64,000 nucleotides of DNA from Nocardioides campestrisoli (GTDB lineage Bacteria > Actinomycetota > Actinomycetes > Propionibacteriales > Nocardioidaceae). Made by a program: the position numbers and the translations under genes. Below the pieces are notes generated by a model. That model saw nothing but the letters and a program-made list of their open reading frames with translations, made no database searches and had not been told where the DNA came from. Position 1 is the first letter of the stretch. Each line of letters opens with the position of its first letter. Below are positions 53,984-62,408 of the stretch, in pieces. Location: NCBI RefSeq assembly GCF_013624435.2, contig NZ_CP061768.1, positions 1-64,000 of the forward strand, read 5' to 3'.

Positions 53984-55297
53984 TCAGTCGAGCGGGTGCG
54001 CCACCTCGTCGGCGGGCAGCCGCGCCCACAGCACCGTGACCACCGCGATCAGCACCGGGCTCAGTGCCGCGGCGTAGAAGGTGGCGCGAGTGCCGATCGC
54101 CTCGGCCAGGGGCCCGGCCAGTGCCATCGAGACGGGCATCAGCGAGATGCTGACGAAGAAGTCGAGCGAGGAGACCCGGCCGAGCAGGTGCGGCGGCACC
54201 CGGCGCTGGAGCAGCGTCCCCCAGATCACCATCGGGGCGGAGAAGAAGATCCCCATCACGAAGCCGGCCGCCACCATCTGCCAGACCGCGTCGGCGTGCG
54301 CGACCACCAGGAACGGCAGCCCGGCCATCCCCCACAGCGCGGTCATCACGGTCAGGTAGCGCCGGGGCATCCGTCGCGAGGCCATCACCAGCGAGCCGGC
54401 CGCGCCGCCGATCCCGAAGGAGGCGAGCACCAGCGAGTGGTCGCCCGCGTCCCCGCCCAGCTCGGACTTGATCACGAACGGCAGCAGCACCTCCAGCGGC
54501 CCCATCACCGAGAGGATCAGCAGCGAGGCGAAGAGCAGCGAGGCGAGCAGCCACGGGGTGCGCACCATGTAGCGCAGCCCCTCGCCCATGTCGGCGAGCG
54601 CGCTGCGTACGGGGTGACCGGCGTGCTCGGCGTCCAGGGCGTGCCGCACCGGGACCCTGGGCACCCGGGACAATGCGAGCAGCGAGCCGACCATCGCCAG
54701 CGCGGCCACGGTGAAGGCGGCCGACGGGGCGATCCACCCGATCACCGCGCCGGCCACGGCCGGACCGAGCGCCTGGCCGATGGTGGGGCGCACCATGCCC
54801 TCGAAGCCGTTGACCGCCATCAGGTCCTGCTCGGGGACCAGCGAGGGGAGCATCGCCGAGTACGCCGGGTAGTAGAACGCCATCGCCATCCCGACCACGA
54901 AGGTGACGACGCTGAGCAGGACGACGCCGGTGGCGTCCGCCCAGGCGAGCCCGGCGACCAGCGCCATGCCGAGCGCCTCGACGCCGGCCACCGTGAGCAG
55001 GATCCGCTTCTGCGGCAGCCGGTCGGCGACCACCCCGGCCAGCAGCGCCGGAACCATCACCCCGACCGCGCTGGCCCCGGTGACCAGGGACAGCTGGGTC
55101 GCGCCGCCGCCCAGCCGGAAGACCTCCCAGACCAGGCCGATCACCCAGACGCCCTGGGCGAAGGCACCGAAGGCGACCGACGCGGCGAGCCACCGGTAGG
55201 CGGGGGTGCGGAAGGGCGTCAGCGCCCGGGGCAGGCTCCGACCGGTCGCCTGGTCGCCGACGGTGTCGAGGACCTGGTCGATGAAGGGGTCGGACAC
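53984..55297 (-). CDS. MFS transporter (EntS/MFS_3-like)
   Basis: A 437-aa, twelve-helix exporter with ALLAGVVADRLPQKRILL (motif A between helices 2 and 3), GPAVAGAVIGW, and FVMGIFFSAPMVIWGTLLQRRVP in the second half. It resembles enterobactin-exporter and macrolide-efflux relatives, but the substrate is unknown. The GTG start has a GGAG site upstream. The beta-propeller gene follows 109 bp downstream on the same strand; whether they are linked is unclear. Confidence 0.85.
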   Translation of the reverse strand: MSDPFIDQVLDTVGDQATGRSLPRALTPFRTPAYRWLAASVAFGAFAQGVWVIGLVWEVFRLGGGATQLSLVTGASAVGVMVPALLAGVVADRLPQKRILLTVAGVEALGMALVAGLAWADATGVVLLSVVTFVVGMAMAFYYPAYSAMLPSLVPEQDLMAVNGFEGMVRPTIGQALGPAVAGAVIGWIAPSAAFTVAALAMVGSLLALSRVPRVPVRHALDAEHAGHPVRSALADMGEGLRYMVRTPWLLASLLFASLLILSVMGPLEVLLPFVIKSELGGDAGDHSLVLASFGIGGAAGSLVMASRRMPRRYLTVMTALWGMAGLPFLVVAHADAVWQMVAAGFVMGIFFSAPMVIWGTLLQRRVPPHLLGRVSSLDFFVSISLMPVSMALAGPLAEAIGTRATFYAAALSPVLIAVVTVLWARLPADEVAHPLD

Positions 55298-55413
55298 GGT
55301 GCGGAGGTTCTCCTGCGGGATGCTGCGGGGCGGCCGATCTGGGCGCTGTGCACATTGTGCCGTGGCGCGTCGCCCGTCCCCACGCCGCGCTCCCCGCGCC
55401 TAGGGTGACGTCC

Positions 55414-56388
55414 ATGCGCGCACTCCAGGTCATCACGCCCACCGGTCCCGCCGACGTCGAGGTGCGGGAGGTGGCCGAGCCCACCGCCGGCCCCGGACAG
55501 GTCCTCGTCGAGGTGCACAGCGTGGGCGTCTCCTTCCCCGACCTGCTGCTCTCCAAGGGGGAGTACCAGCTCAAGCCGGAGCCGCCGTTCACCCTGGGCG
55601 TCGACCTGGCGGGCACCGTCGCCGCGCTCGGTGAGGGCGTCGAGGGGCTGGCCGTGGGCCAGCGGGTCGCCGGCGTGCTGCCGCACGGCGGGGCCGCCGA
55701 GCTGGCCGTGGTGCCGGCCGACTTCGTCTTCCCGCTGCCCGAGGAGACGTCGTACGACGAGGGCGCGGCGCTGCCGATGAACTACCTGACGGCCCAGTTC
55801 GCCCTCGACGAGCGCGCGGGCCTCCAGGCCGGCGAGACCGTGCTGGTGCACGGCGCCGCCGGAGGGGTGGGCACCGCCACCGTGCAGGTCGCCAAGGGCA
55901 TGGGCGCCCGGGTGATCGCCGTGGTCTCCACCGACGAGAAGTCCAAGGTCGCGCTGGCGGCCGGTGCGGACGACGCGGTGCTGCTCGACGGGTTCCGCGC
56001 GGCAGTGACCGAGCTGACCGGGGGTCGCGGAGTCGACGTGGTGCTCGACGTGGTCGGCGGTGACGCCTTCACCGACTCCCTGCGGCTGCTGGCGCCCCAG
56101 GGCCGCCTCCTGGTCGTCGGCTTCGCCGCGGGCCAGGGCATCCCCGAGGTCAAGGTCAACCGGCTGCTGCTCAACAACGTCGACGTGCGCGGCGTCGGCT
56201 GGGGCGCGTTCGCGATGACCCGGCCCGGCTACATGCAGCAGCAGTGGAAGGCGCTCGAGCCGATGCTCGCCAGCGGCGTCGTCAAGCCGCCGGTCGGTGC
56301 GACGTACCCGCTGGAGGAGTTCGGTCGCGCCCTGGCCGACCTGGAGGAGCGCAAGGCGCTCGGCAAGGTCGTCGTCCGGCTGCGCTGA
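55414..56388 (+). CDS. NADPH:quinone oxidoreductase, zinc-free MDR family
   Basis: A 324-aa reductase of the zeta-crystallin/QOR group. It has the GroES-like N-terminal domain with LGVDLAGTV, then the Rossmann motif HGAAGGVGTATVQVAK (near 148) that binds NADPH, and a closing KPPVGATYPLEEFGRAL. Catalytic zinc cysteines are absent. The likely role is reduction of quinones or enones in detoxification. TAGGGT at 55401-55406 ends 7 bases before the ATG, so the transcript is probably leaderless. Confidence 0.9.
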   Translation: MRALQVITPTGPADVEVREVAEPTAGPGQVLVEVHSVGVSFPDLLLSKGEYQLKPEPPFTLGVDLAGTVAALGEGVEGLAVGQRVAGVLPHGGAAELAVVPADFVFPLPEETSYDEGAALPMNYLTAQFALDERAGLQAGETVLVHGAAGGVGTATVQVAKGMGARVIAVVSTDEKSKVALAAGADDAVLLDGFRAAVTELTGGRGVDVVLDVVGGDAFTDSLRLLAPQGRLLVVGFAAGQGIPEVKVNRLLLNNVDVRGVGWGAFAMTRPGYMQQQWKALEPMLASGVVKPPVGATYPLEEFGRALADLEERKALGKVVVRLR

Positions 56389-56431
56389 GCCCGCCGCCCG
56401 CGACTGCCGGGAGAACGGGCGAGGGCCCGGT

Positions 56432-56459
56432 CGAGGACCCGCGTGCTGCGGGATCCTCG
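56432..56459. terminator. Stem-loop between the quinone reductase and CotH-like genes
   Basis: CGAGGACCCGC (56432-56442) pairs with GCGGGATCCTCG (56448-56459) with one bulge. It lies between convergent genes. Confidence 0.5.
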
Positions 56460-56493
56460 CCGGACCCTCTGCCCCGTCCCCTTCTGGTGGGGA

Positions 56494-57477
56494 TCAGCTC
56501 AGGGAGGCGGCGGCGCCGGAGTCGTCCGCGCCTCCCTGCCGGTCGTGCCGGTCGCCCGGGTGGTCCCTGTCGGCGTCACCGTCGAACTCGTCACCGTGCT
56601 CGTCACCGTGCCCGTCGCCGTGCTCGTAGCCGGGCCCGCCGGGTCCGTGCGGACCGGAGGGCATGTCGCCGGATCCGCCGGGGCCGCGACCGGTCTCCGA
56701 GCCCGGTCCGCCCAGGCCGTCGCCGAAGTCGCCGTCGCTCAGGTGCTCGCGCAGCGAGTCGGCGTCGTCCTGGAGGGTGTCGGGGTCGACCAGGTCGCCC
56801 GCCTGGTTGCCCAGGAGGTCGACCCACTTGTCCAGGAGCTCCTCGGCGTCCTCGCCGTCCGGGCGCTCCTCGCCGGGCAACGGCACCAGCAGCCGCAGTT
56901 CCTCCTCGGAGTCGTTGACGGAGAAGGAGGAGGCGACTGGCACCTCGTCACCGGCACCGCGCTGGGCCATCAGGTCCAGGCGGACCGCCTGGCCGAGCAC
57001 GTCGCCGGTGTCGTCGCCGACGACCGCCAGCTCGGTGATCCCGTCGAGCGACTGGTCGTCGACGAACTCGTCGAGGCTGATCAGCCACGGGGCCTCGGTG
57101 GAGTCGCGGTCCGTGTCGGAGTCGCGGTCCCCGTCGTGGTCCTCGGGGCCGCCGCGATCGTCGGCACGTCCGTGGTCACCGGGCCGACCGTCGCCCGGCC
57201 CACCGGCCAGCCGCACGCCCGCGTCGGCGTACTCCTCGCCGTCGATGGTCACGTCGGCGCGGGTCCAGTCGTCGGACGACAGGGTCTCCTCCTCGACCGT
57301 GACGTCGACCTCGTGCAGCACGGACTGGTCGAGGACCGGGGTCGCCTCATCGCTCCCGGCCTCGGCACCGGTGCTCGCCTGCGCCGAGCATCCGGCCAGC
57401 GCCAGCACGGCGAGGGTGGAGAGGGCGGTCGCCCGCCTGACCGACTTCTTGACTGTGGGGTTGAGCGGCTTGCGCAC
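56494..57477 (-). CDS. CotH-like lipoprotein with Asp/His/Gly-rich tail
   Basis: A 327-aa exported lipoprotein with lipobox ALAGC. It resembles the start of CotH-type proteins (VLHEVDVTVEEE, then TRADVTIDGEEYADAGVRLAGG split by an inserted Gly/Asp/Arg-rich stretch, and PWLISLDEFVDDQ). It is shorter, and I cannot find the CotH kinase catalytic motifs, so it may be a pseudokinase or only related in fold. The last 60 residues are rich in Gly, Asp and His and could bind metal. GTG 57477 follows GAGGAGG by 8 bases. It is divergent from the PhoP-like regulator gene. Confidence 0.65.
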   Translation of the reverse strand: MRKPLNPTVKKSVRRATALSTLAVLALAGCSAQASTGAEAGSDEATPVLDQSVLHEVDVTVEEETLSSDDWTRADVTIDGEEYADAGVRLAGGPGDGRPGDHGRADDRGGPEDHDGDRDSDTDRDSTEAPWLISLDEFVDDQSLDGITELAVVGDDTGDVLGQAVRLDLMAQRGAGDEVPVASSFSVNDSEEELRLLVPLPGEERPDGEDAEELLDKWVDLLGNQAGDLVDPDTLQDDADSLREHLSDGDFGDGLGGPGSETGRGPGGSGDMPSGPHGPGGPGYEHGDGHGDEHGDEFDGDADRDHPGDRHDRQGGADDSGAAASLS

Positions 57478-57571
57478 CGGGGGTGCCTCCTCTGGCATGT
57501 CTGGGGGAAGGTCGTGCCGCTGGCACGCCACCCACCGTGGCCGCCCCGCGTGTCACTCGGTTGAGAGGGAC

Positions 57572-57636
57572 CTGTGAGCCGGCTGTGAGGGCGCAGGGCG
57601 CCGTACTTCACAGGAAAAGCACAGGCAGTGGACAGG
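57572..57636. promoter_or_regulatory. Phased TCACAG-type repeats between the lipoprotein and two-component genes
   Basis: CTGTGAG occurs at 57572 and 57583. On the minus strand this reads TCACAGC-N4-TCACAGG, which is 13 of 14 bases of the M. tuberculosis PhoP site TCACAGC-N4-TCACAGC. On the plus strand, ACAGG recurs at 57610, 57621 and 57632, within TCACAGG, GCACAGG and GGACAGG. All spacings are 11 bp, one helical turn, as for OmpR-family regulators. The minus-strand pair faces the CotH-like gene and the plus-strand triplet faces the regulator gene. Confidence 0.75.
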
Positions 57637-57669
57637 CCCGACCTCGTGATCCGGTGCGACGCTGGAGAG

Positions 57670-58413
57670 GTGGCTGACAGCACTGCCCCGCTCACCCGCG
57701 CCGACGGCTCGCCCCCGCGGGTGCTGGTCGTCGACGACGAGAAGAACCTGACCGAGCTGCTGGCGATGGCGATGCGCTACGAGGGCTGGGAGGTCAGCGT
57801 CGCGCACACCGGGCGTACGGCGGTCGAGCAGGCGAGAGCGGTCGTCCCCGACGCGATCGTGCTCGACCTGATGCTGCCCGACTTCGACGGGCTGGAGGTG
57901 ATGCGCCGGGTCCGGCAGCGCCAGCCGCACGTGCCGGTGCTCTTCCTCACCGCGCGGGACGCGGTGGAGGACCGGGTGACCGGACTGACCGCCGGCGGCG
58001 ACGACTACGTGACCAAGCCGTTCAGCTTGGAGGAGGTGGTGGCCCGGGTCCGGGCCCTGCTGCGTCGCGCGGGCGCGTCGGCGCGCGCCAGCACCTCGAC
58101 CCTGGTGGTGGGCGACCTCGAGCTCGACGAGGACAGCCACGAGGTACGCCGAGGCGGCGACGAGATCTCCCTGACCGCCACCGAGTTCGAGCTGCTGCGC
58201 TACCTGATGCGCAACCCGCGGCGGGTGCTCTCCAAGGCGCAGATCCTCGACCGGGTGTGGAGCTACGACTTCGGCGGGCAGTCCAACGTGGTCGAGCTCT
58301 ACATCTCCTACCTGCGCAAGAAGATCGACGCCGGCCGGGAGCCGATGATCCACACCATGCGCGGCGCCGGCTACGTGCTCAAGCCGGCCACCCGGTCCGA
58401 TGCCGCGGACTAG
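57670..58413 (+). CDS. OmpR/PhoP-family response regulator
   Basis: A 247-aa regulator. The receiver domain has VLVVDDEKN, the phosphorylated Asp in VLDLMLPD, and KPFSLEEVVAR. The winged-helix output domain has LTATEFELLRYLM and the recognition helix region SYDFGGQSNVVELYISYLRKKID. It is close to mycobacterial PhoP in its linker and output domain. GTG 57670 is chosen because GACGCT ends 6 bases before it and the repeats at 57572-57636 overlap the earlier GTG 57628. It overlaps the kinase gene by 14 bp. Confidence 0.92.
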   Translation: MADSTAPLTRADGSPPRVLVVDDEKNLTELLAMAMRYEGWEVSVAHTGRTAVEQARAVVPDAIVLDLMLPDFDGLEVMRRVRQRQPHVPVLFLTARDAVEDRVTGLTAGGDDYVTKPFSLEEVVARVRALLRRAGASARASTSTLVVGDLELDEDSHEVRRGGDEISLTATEFELLRYLMRNPRRVLSKAQILDRVWSYDFGGQSNVVELYISYLRKKIDAGREPMIHTMRGAGYVLKPATRSDAAD

Positions 58414-59890
58414 CCGGGTGCGCCTGCGCCGCCTCGGGCCGGCCTCGCTGACCGCGCGGCTCGCTGCGACCGTGGTGGTGCTGGTCGCGCTGGTCAGCGT
58501 GGTGATCTCGGCGCTCACCACGGCCGCCATCTCCGACCACCTCACCGACGAGCTGGACCAGAAGCTCACCCAGGCCCACGGCCGTGGCCTGGGTGCCCTG
58601 GGCGAGGGCCGGCCGCCCCGGCGGGGGCCCGGCGACGGCGGCCCCGCGGACGGCGACGAGGGTCCGGGCGGCGGCCCCGAGGTGCGTGGGCAGGACGCCG
58701 GCACGCTCAGCGCCCTGACCGCGCTGAGCGCCGGCGGGGCGAGCTCGGGCTGGGTGATCGAGGAGAGCGGCGCCCTGCGAGGGCTGAGCGACGACGACCT
58801 GACCGCCCTCGAGGGGCTCTCGCCGGACGACGACCCGCGGACGGTCTCGCTGCCCGACAGCGGGGACTACCGGGTGCTGGTCAGCGACGTGTCCGGCGTC
58901 GCGGTGACCACCGGGCTGCCGACCGACAGCGTCGCGGGCACGGTACGGAGCCTGGTCGGCTGGGAGGTGCTGTTCAGCCTGCTGGGGGTGGCGGTGGCGG
59001 GCGGCGTCGCCGTGGCCGTCGTACGCCGTCAGCTGCGGCCGCTGAGCGAGGTCGCGGCGACCGCGCGCCGGGTCAGCGAGACCGACCTGGCGACCGGGGA
59101 GATCGGGGTGACCGCGCGGGTGCCGGCCCGGCTGGTCGACTCCGGCACCGAGGTCGGCGAGGTCGCCACCGCGTTCAACACCATGCTCGGGCACGTCGAG
59201 CAGGCGCTGACCCAGCGCCAGCGCAGCGAGCAGCAGGTGCGCCAGTTCGTCGCCGACGCCTCGCACGAGCTGCGTACCCCGCTGGCCACCATCACCGGGT
59301 ACGCCGAGCTCAGCCTGCGCGACCGCGACCCGGACGCGCTGGCCCAGGCGATGACCAAGGTGCGCGCTGAGGCGGCCCGGATGACCTCGCTGGTCGAGGA
59401 CCTGCTGCTGCTGGCCCGACTGGACGCCGGTCGCCCGCTGGCCCGCACGGAGGTGGACGTGACCCGGCTGGTGCTGGAGTGCGTCGAGGACGCCCGGGTC
59501 ACCGGCACCGACCACCGGTGGCTGCTCGAGCTGCCCGAGGAGGCGGTGAGCGTGACCGGCGACGAGCTGCGGCTGCACCAGGTGGTGACCAACCTGCTCA
59601 CCAACGCGACCCGGCACACCCCGCCGGGGACGACGGTCGTCTCGGCGGTCGAGCGCCGGCCGGGCGCGGTGCTGGTCACGGTGACCGACGACGGGCCGGG
59701 GATCGACCCGGCCCTGCTGCCCGACGTCTTCCGCCGCTTCACCCGCGGCGACGCGGCGCGCTCCCGGGAGGCGAGCGGGGCGGGCCTGGGGCTGGCGCTG
59801 AGCCGGGCGATCGCCCGGGCCCACGACGGGGACCTGACGGTCACCTCCGAGCCGGGGCGCACCCGGTTCGTGCTGACCCTGCCGGTCTAG
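58400..59890 (+). CDS. Sensor histidine kinase
   Basis: Partner of the adjacent response regulator. The 496-aa protein has a membrane helix at about 20-42, an extracellular sensor region (about 45-190) with a Gly/Pro/Asp/Arg-rich insert (about 70-97), a second helix (about 195-215), a HAMP domain, a HisKA site with FVADASHELRTPL (phospho-His), and an HATPase domain with N, DDGPGID and GAGLGLALSR boxes. The ATG start lies within the end of the regulator gene. The Gly/Asp-rich sensor insert echoes the low-complexity parts of the divergent lipoprotein. Confidence 0.92.
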   Translation: MPRTSRVRLRRLGPASLTARLAATVVVLVALVSVVISALTTAAISDHLTDELDQKLTQAHGRGLGALGEGRPPRRGPGDGGPADGDEGPGGGPEVRGQDAGTLSALTALSAGGASSGWVIEESGALRGLSDDDLTALEGLSPDDDPRTVSLPDSGDYRVLVSDVSGVAVTTGLPTDSVAGTVRSLVGWEVLFSLLGVAVAGGVAVAVVRRQLRPLSEVAATARRVSETDLATGEIGVTARVPARLVDSGTEVGEVATAFNTMLGHVEQALTQRQRSEQQVRQFVADASHELRTPLATITGYAELSLRDRDPDALAQAMTKVRAEAARMTSLVEDLLLLARLDAGRPLARTEVDVTRLVLECVEDARVTGTDHRWLLELPEEAVSVTGDELRLHQVVTNLLTNATRHTPPGTTVVSAVERRPGAVLVTVTDDGPGIDPALLPDVFRRFTRGDAARSREASGAGLGLALSRAIARAHDGDLTVTSEPGRTRFVLTLPV

Positions 59891-59917
59891 ACCGGAAGGG
59901 TCAGGTCCAGGCGGCCG

Positions 59918-60361
59918 TCAGAGGTCGGCGAGCGGGTCGCCCGACGGCTTGCTGGGCGGGGAGGCCAGGTCGTGGCACAGCCACGGGATCTCCTCGCCGT
60001 CCTCGTTGCTGGTCCGCACGCAGTAGCCCTGCAGGGTCTCGCCCTCGGCGCCGGTGCGCTCCTGGAGGCGCACCTCGACGCTGATGTCCTTGCTGGGGCG
60101 GAAGACGACCTCGCCCACCTTCATCTCGTCGTCGGGCCCGACGTTGCCGGCCACCGGGTTGCCGCCGTTGGCCAGGTTGACGTGCTGGATCCAGGCCATC
60201 TGCTGGCGGTCGGTGAAGAGGTTCCGGTCGTGGTCGATGCTGGCGTCCAGCGTCCAGGCCAGCGGCAGCAGCAGGGCGAGGACCCCGAGGATGGCGGCCA
60301 GCAGGAGCAGCGGGCGCCGGTCCCGGCCGGTCGCCGGGGGTGCGTAGGCACGACGGGTCAT
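59918..60361 (-). CDS. Membrane-anchored hypothetical protein
   Basis: A 147-aa protein I do not recognise. A basic N terminus is followed by one membrane helix (LLLLAAILGVLALLLPLAWTL, about 18-38) and an extracytoplasmic domain. Two cysteines, in LQGYCVRT and PWLCHDL, could form a disulfide. It ends in a short Pro/Ser/Asp tail. It converges on the histidine kinase gene, so the two may not be coregulated. The ATG start has AGGGAC immediately upstream. Confidence 0.6.
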   Translation of the reverse strand: MTRRAYAPPATGRDRRPLLLLAAILGVLALLLPLAWTLDASIDHDRNLFTDRQQMAWIQHVNLANGGNPVAGNVGPDDEMKVGEVVFRPSKDISVEVRLQERTGAEGETLQGYCVRTSNEDGEEIPWLCHDLASPPSKPSGDPLADL

Positions 60362-60452
60362 GTCCCTATGGTGCCGCAGCGAGGGGCGTCACACCCGTGA
60401 GGGTCCCCGCGGCGCGGCCCCGATGTCGCTCCCGGTGGTTAGGCTGACCCGG

Positions 60453-62408
60453 GTGAGCATCCTCGACGACGCCCGCGAGGGCATGAACCTCGACATCCGT
60501 CCCCAGGACGACCTCTTCGGCCACGTCAACGGCACCTGGCTGGAGACGGTGGAGATCCCGAGCGACCGCAGCAGCTGGGGTCCCTTCGTGATGCTGGCCG
60601 ATGCCGCCGAGCAGCAGGTGCACGCCATCATCGAGGAGCTCACCGCCGATCCGGAGCGGGGCGCCGAGCCGCAGGACGCCCGCAAGATCGCGGCGCTCTA
60701 CGCCTCCTTCATGGACACCGAGACGATCGCGGCCCGCGGCATCGAGCCGGTGCGGCCGCTGCTGGAGGCGGTCGACGCGCTCGGCGAGGGCGAGCTTGCC
60801 CGGTTCCTCGGCGAGTTCGAGCGCGCGGGCGGCGGCGGGGCGTTCGGCTCGTACGTCGACACCGACGCGAAGGACTCCGACCGCTACCTGGTCAACCTCA
60901 CCCAGGGCGGTCTGGGGCTGCCGGACGAGAGCTACTACCGCGAGGAGAAGTTCGCCGAGATCCGGGAGAAGTACCTCGCCTACCTGACCCGGCTCTTCGA
61001 GCTGGCCGGTCGCGCCGACGCCGCGGAGGCAGCGCAGTCCGTGCTGACGCTGGAGACCCGGCTGGCCGAGGGGCACTGGGAGCGGGCCGAGACCCGCGAC
61101 GTGCAGAAGACCTACAACCTGCTCACCCGCGACGAGCTCGAGGCGCTGGCGCCCGCGTTCGACTGGAGCGCCTACGTCCGCGCGCTGACCGGCGGCGACC
61201 AGGACGGCGAGCGGATCATCGCCGAGACCTGCGTGCGGCAGCCGTCCTACCTGGAGCACCTGTCCACGGTGCTCAAGGAGACCTCGGTCGACCAGTGGCG
61301 CCCGTGGCTGGCCGCCAAGGTGCTGCGCTCCTCCGCGGCGTACCTGACCGACGACTTCGTCGAGACCAACTTCGACTTCTACGGCCGCACCCTCAACGGC
61401 ACCCCCGAGCTGCGTGAGCGGTGGAAGCGCGGGGTCGCCTTCGTGGAGGGCGGCATCGGCGAGGCGGTCGGCCGGGAGTACGTCGCCCGGCACTTCGGCC
61501 CGCGCGCCAAGGAGATGATGGACGAGCTGGTCGCCAACCTGCTCGAGGCCTACCGGCGCTCGATCGCCGCGCTGGACTGGATGACCGAGGAGACCAAGCA
61601 GCGGGCCTACGACAAGCTGGCCACCTTCCGGCCCAAGATCGGCTACCCGGACAAGTTCCGCGACTACTCCCCGCTCGAGGTCGACCCCGGTGACCTGATG
61701 GGCAACGTGCGGGCGGTGTCGGTCTACGAGACCGACCGCGAGCTGGCCAAGATCGGCAGCCCGGTCGACCGCGACGAGTGGTTCATGCTGCCGCAGACGG
61801 TCAACGCCTACTACAACCCCGGCACCAACGAGATCTGCTTCCCGGCGGGCATCCTGCAGAAGCCGTTCTTCGACCCGGACGCCGACCCGGCGGAGAACTA
61901 CGGCGGCATCGGCGCCGTGATCGGCCACGAGATCGGCCACGGGTTCGACGACCAGGGCGCCCAGTACGACGGCGCGGGCAACCTCAACGACTGGTGGACC
62001 GCGGACGACAAGGCCGCCTTCGAGGTGAAGTCCAAGGCGCTGATCGAGCAGTACGACGGCTTCTCGCCGCGCGCCCTGCCGGACGAGAAGGTCAACGGCG
62101 CGCTCACCGTCGGGGAGAACATCGGCGACCTGGGTGGTCTGACGATCGGCTACCAGGCGTTCATGATCGCCACCGACGGCCAGGCGCCGCCGGAGCAGCA
62201 GCGCAAGGTCTTCCTCAACTGGGCCTACTGCTGGCGGACCAAGCGGCGCAAGGAGCAGGAGCAGCAGTACCTGACCATCGACCCGCACTCCCCGCCGGAG
62301 TTCCGGGCCAACATCGTGCGCAACCTCGACGAGTTCCACGGCCTCTTCGGCACCGAGCCGGGCGACGGTCTGTGGCTCGACCCCGCCGACCGGGTGCGGA
62401 TCTGGTAG
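60453..62408 (+). CDS. M13 family metallopeptidase (neprilysin/PepO-like)
   Basis: Zinc endopeptidase or oligopeptidase. The 651-aa protein has the M13 N-terminal helical domain (DLFGHVNGTWLETVEIPSD), the HExxH site in VIGHEIGHGFDDQG (near 491), the third ligand and catalytic Asp in GENIGDLGGL (near 554), and a conserved YCWRTK and DEFHGLFG end. No signal peptide is seen, so it is probably cytoplasmic, as with bacterial PepO forms. GTG 60453 follows TAGGCT by 7 bases. ComB overlaps its 3' end. Confidence 0.93.
   Translation: MSILDDAREGMNLDIRPQDDLFGHVNGTWLETVEIPSDRSSWGPFVMLADAAEQQVHAIIEELTADPERGAEPQDARKIAALYASFMDTETIAARGIEPVRPLLEAVDALGEGELARFLGEFERAGGGGAFGSYVDTDAKDSDRYLVNLTQGGLGLPDESYYREEKFAEIREKYLAYLTRLFELAGRADAAEAAQSVLTLETRLAEGHWERAETRDVQKTYNLLTRDELEALAPAFDWSAYVRALTGGDQDGERIIAETCVRQPSYLEHLSTVLKETSVDQWRPWLAAKVLRSSAAYLTDDFVETNFDFYGRTLNGTPELRERWKRGVAFVEGGIGEAVGREYVARHFGPRAKEMMDELVANLLEAYRRSIAALDWMTEETKQRAYDKLATFRPKIGYPDKFRDYSPLEVDPGDLMGNVRAVSVYETDRELAKIGSPVDRDEWFMLPQTVNAYYNPGTNEICFPAGILQKPFFDPDADPAENYGGIGAVIGHEIGHGFDDQGAQYDGAGNLNDWWTADDKAAFEVKSKALIEQYDGFSPRALPDEKVNGALTVGENIGDLGGLTIGYQAFMIATDGQAPPEQQRKVFLNWAYCWRTKRRKEQEQQYLTIDPHSPPEFRANIVRNLDEFHGLFGTEPGDGLWLDPADRVRIW

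Noticed and set aside
57628-57669. GTG 57628 as the start of the response regulator
   Set aside because: It lies inside the phased repeats (57609-57636), which are more likely operator DNA. GTG 57670 has a -10-like hexamer 6 bases upstream and gives a normal-length protein.
60366-62339. A 657-aa minus-strand open frame over the M13 peptidase gene
   Set aside because: Shadow frame. The plus-strand peptidase has all its catalytic motifs.
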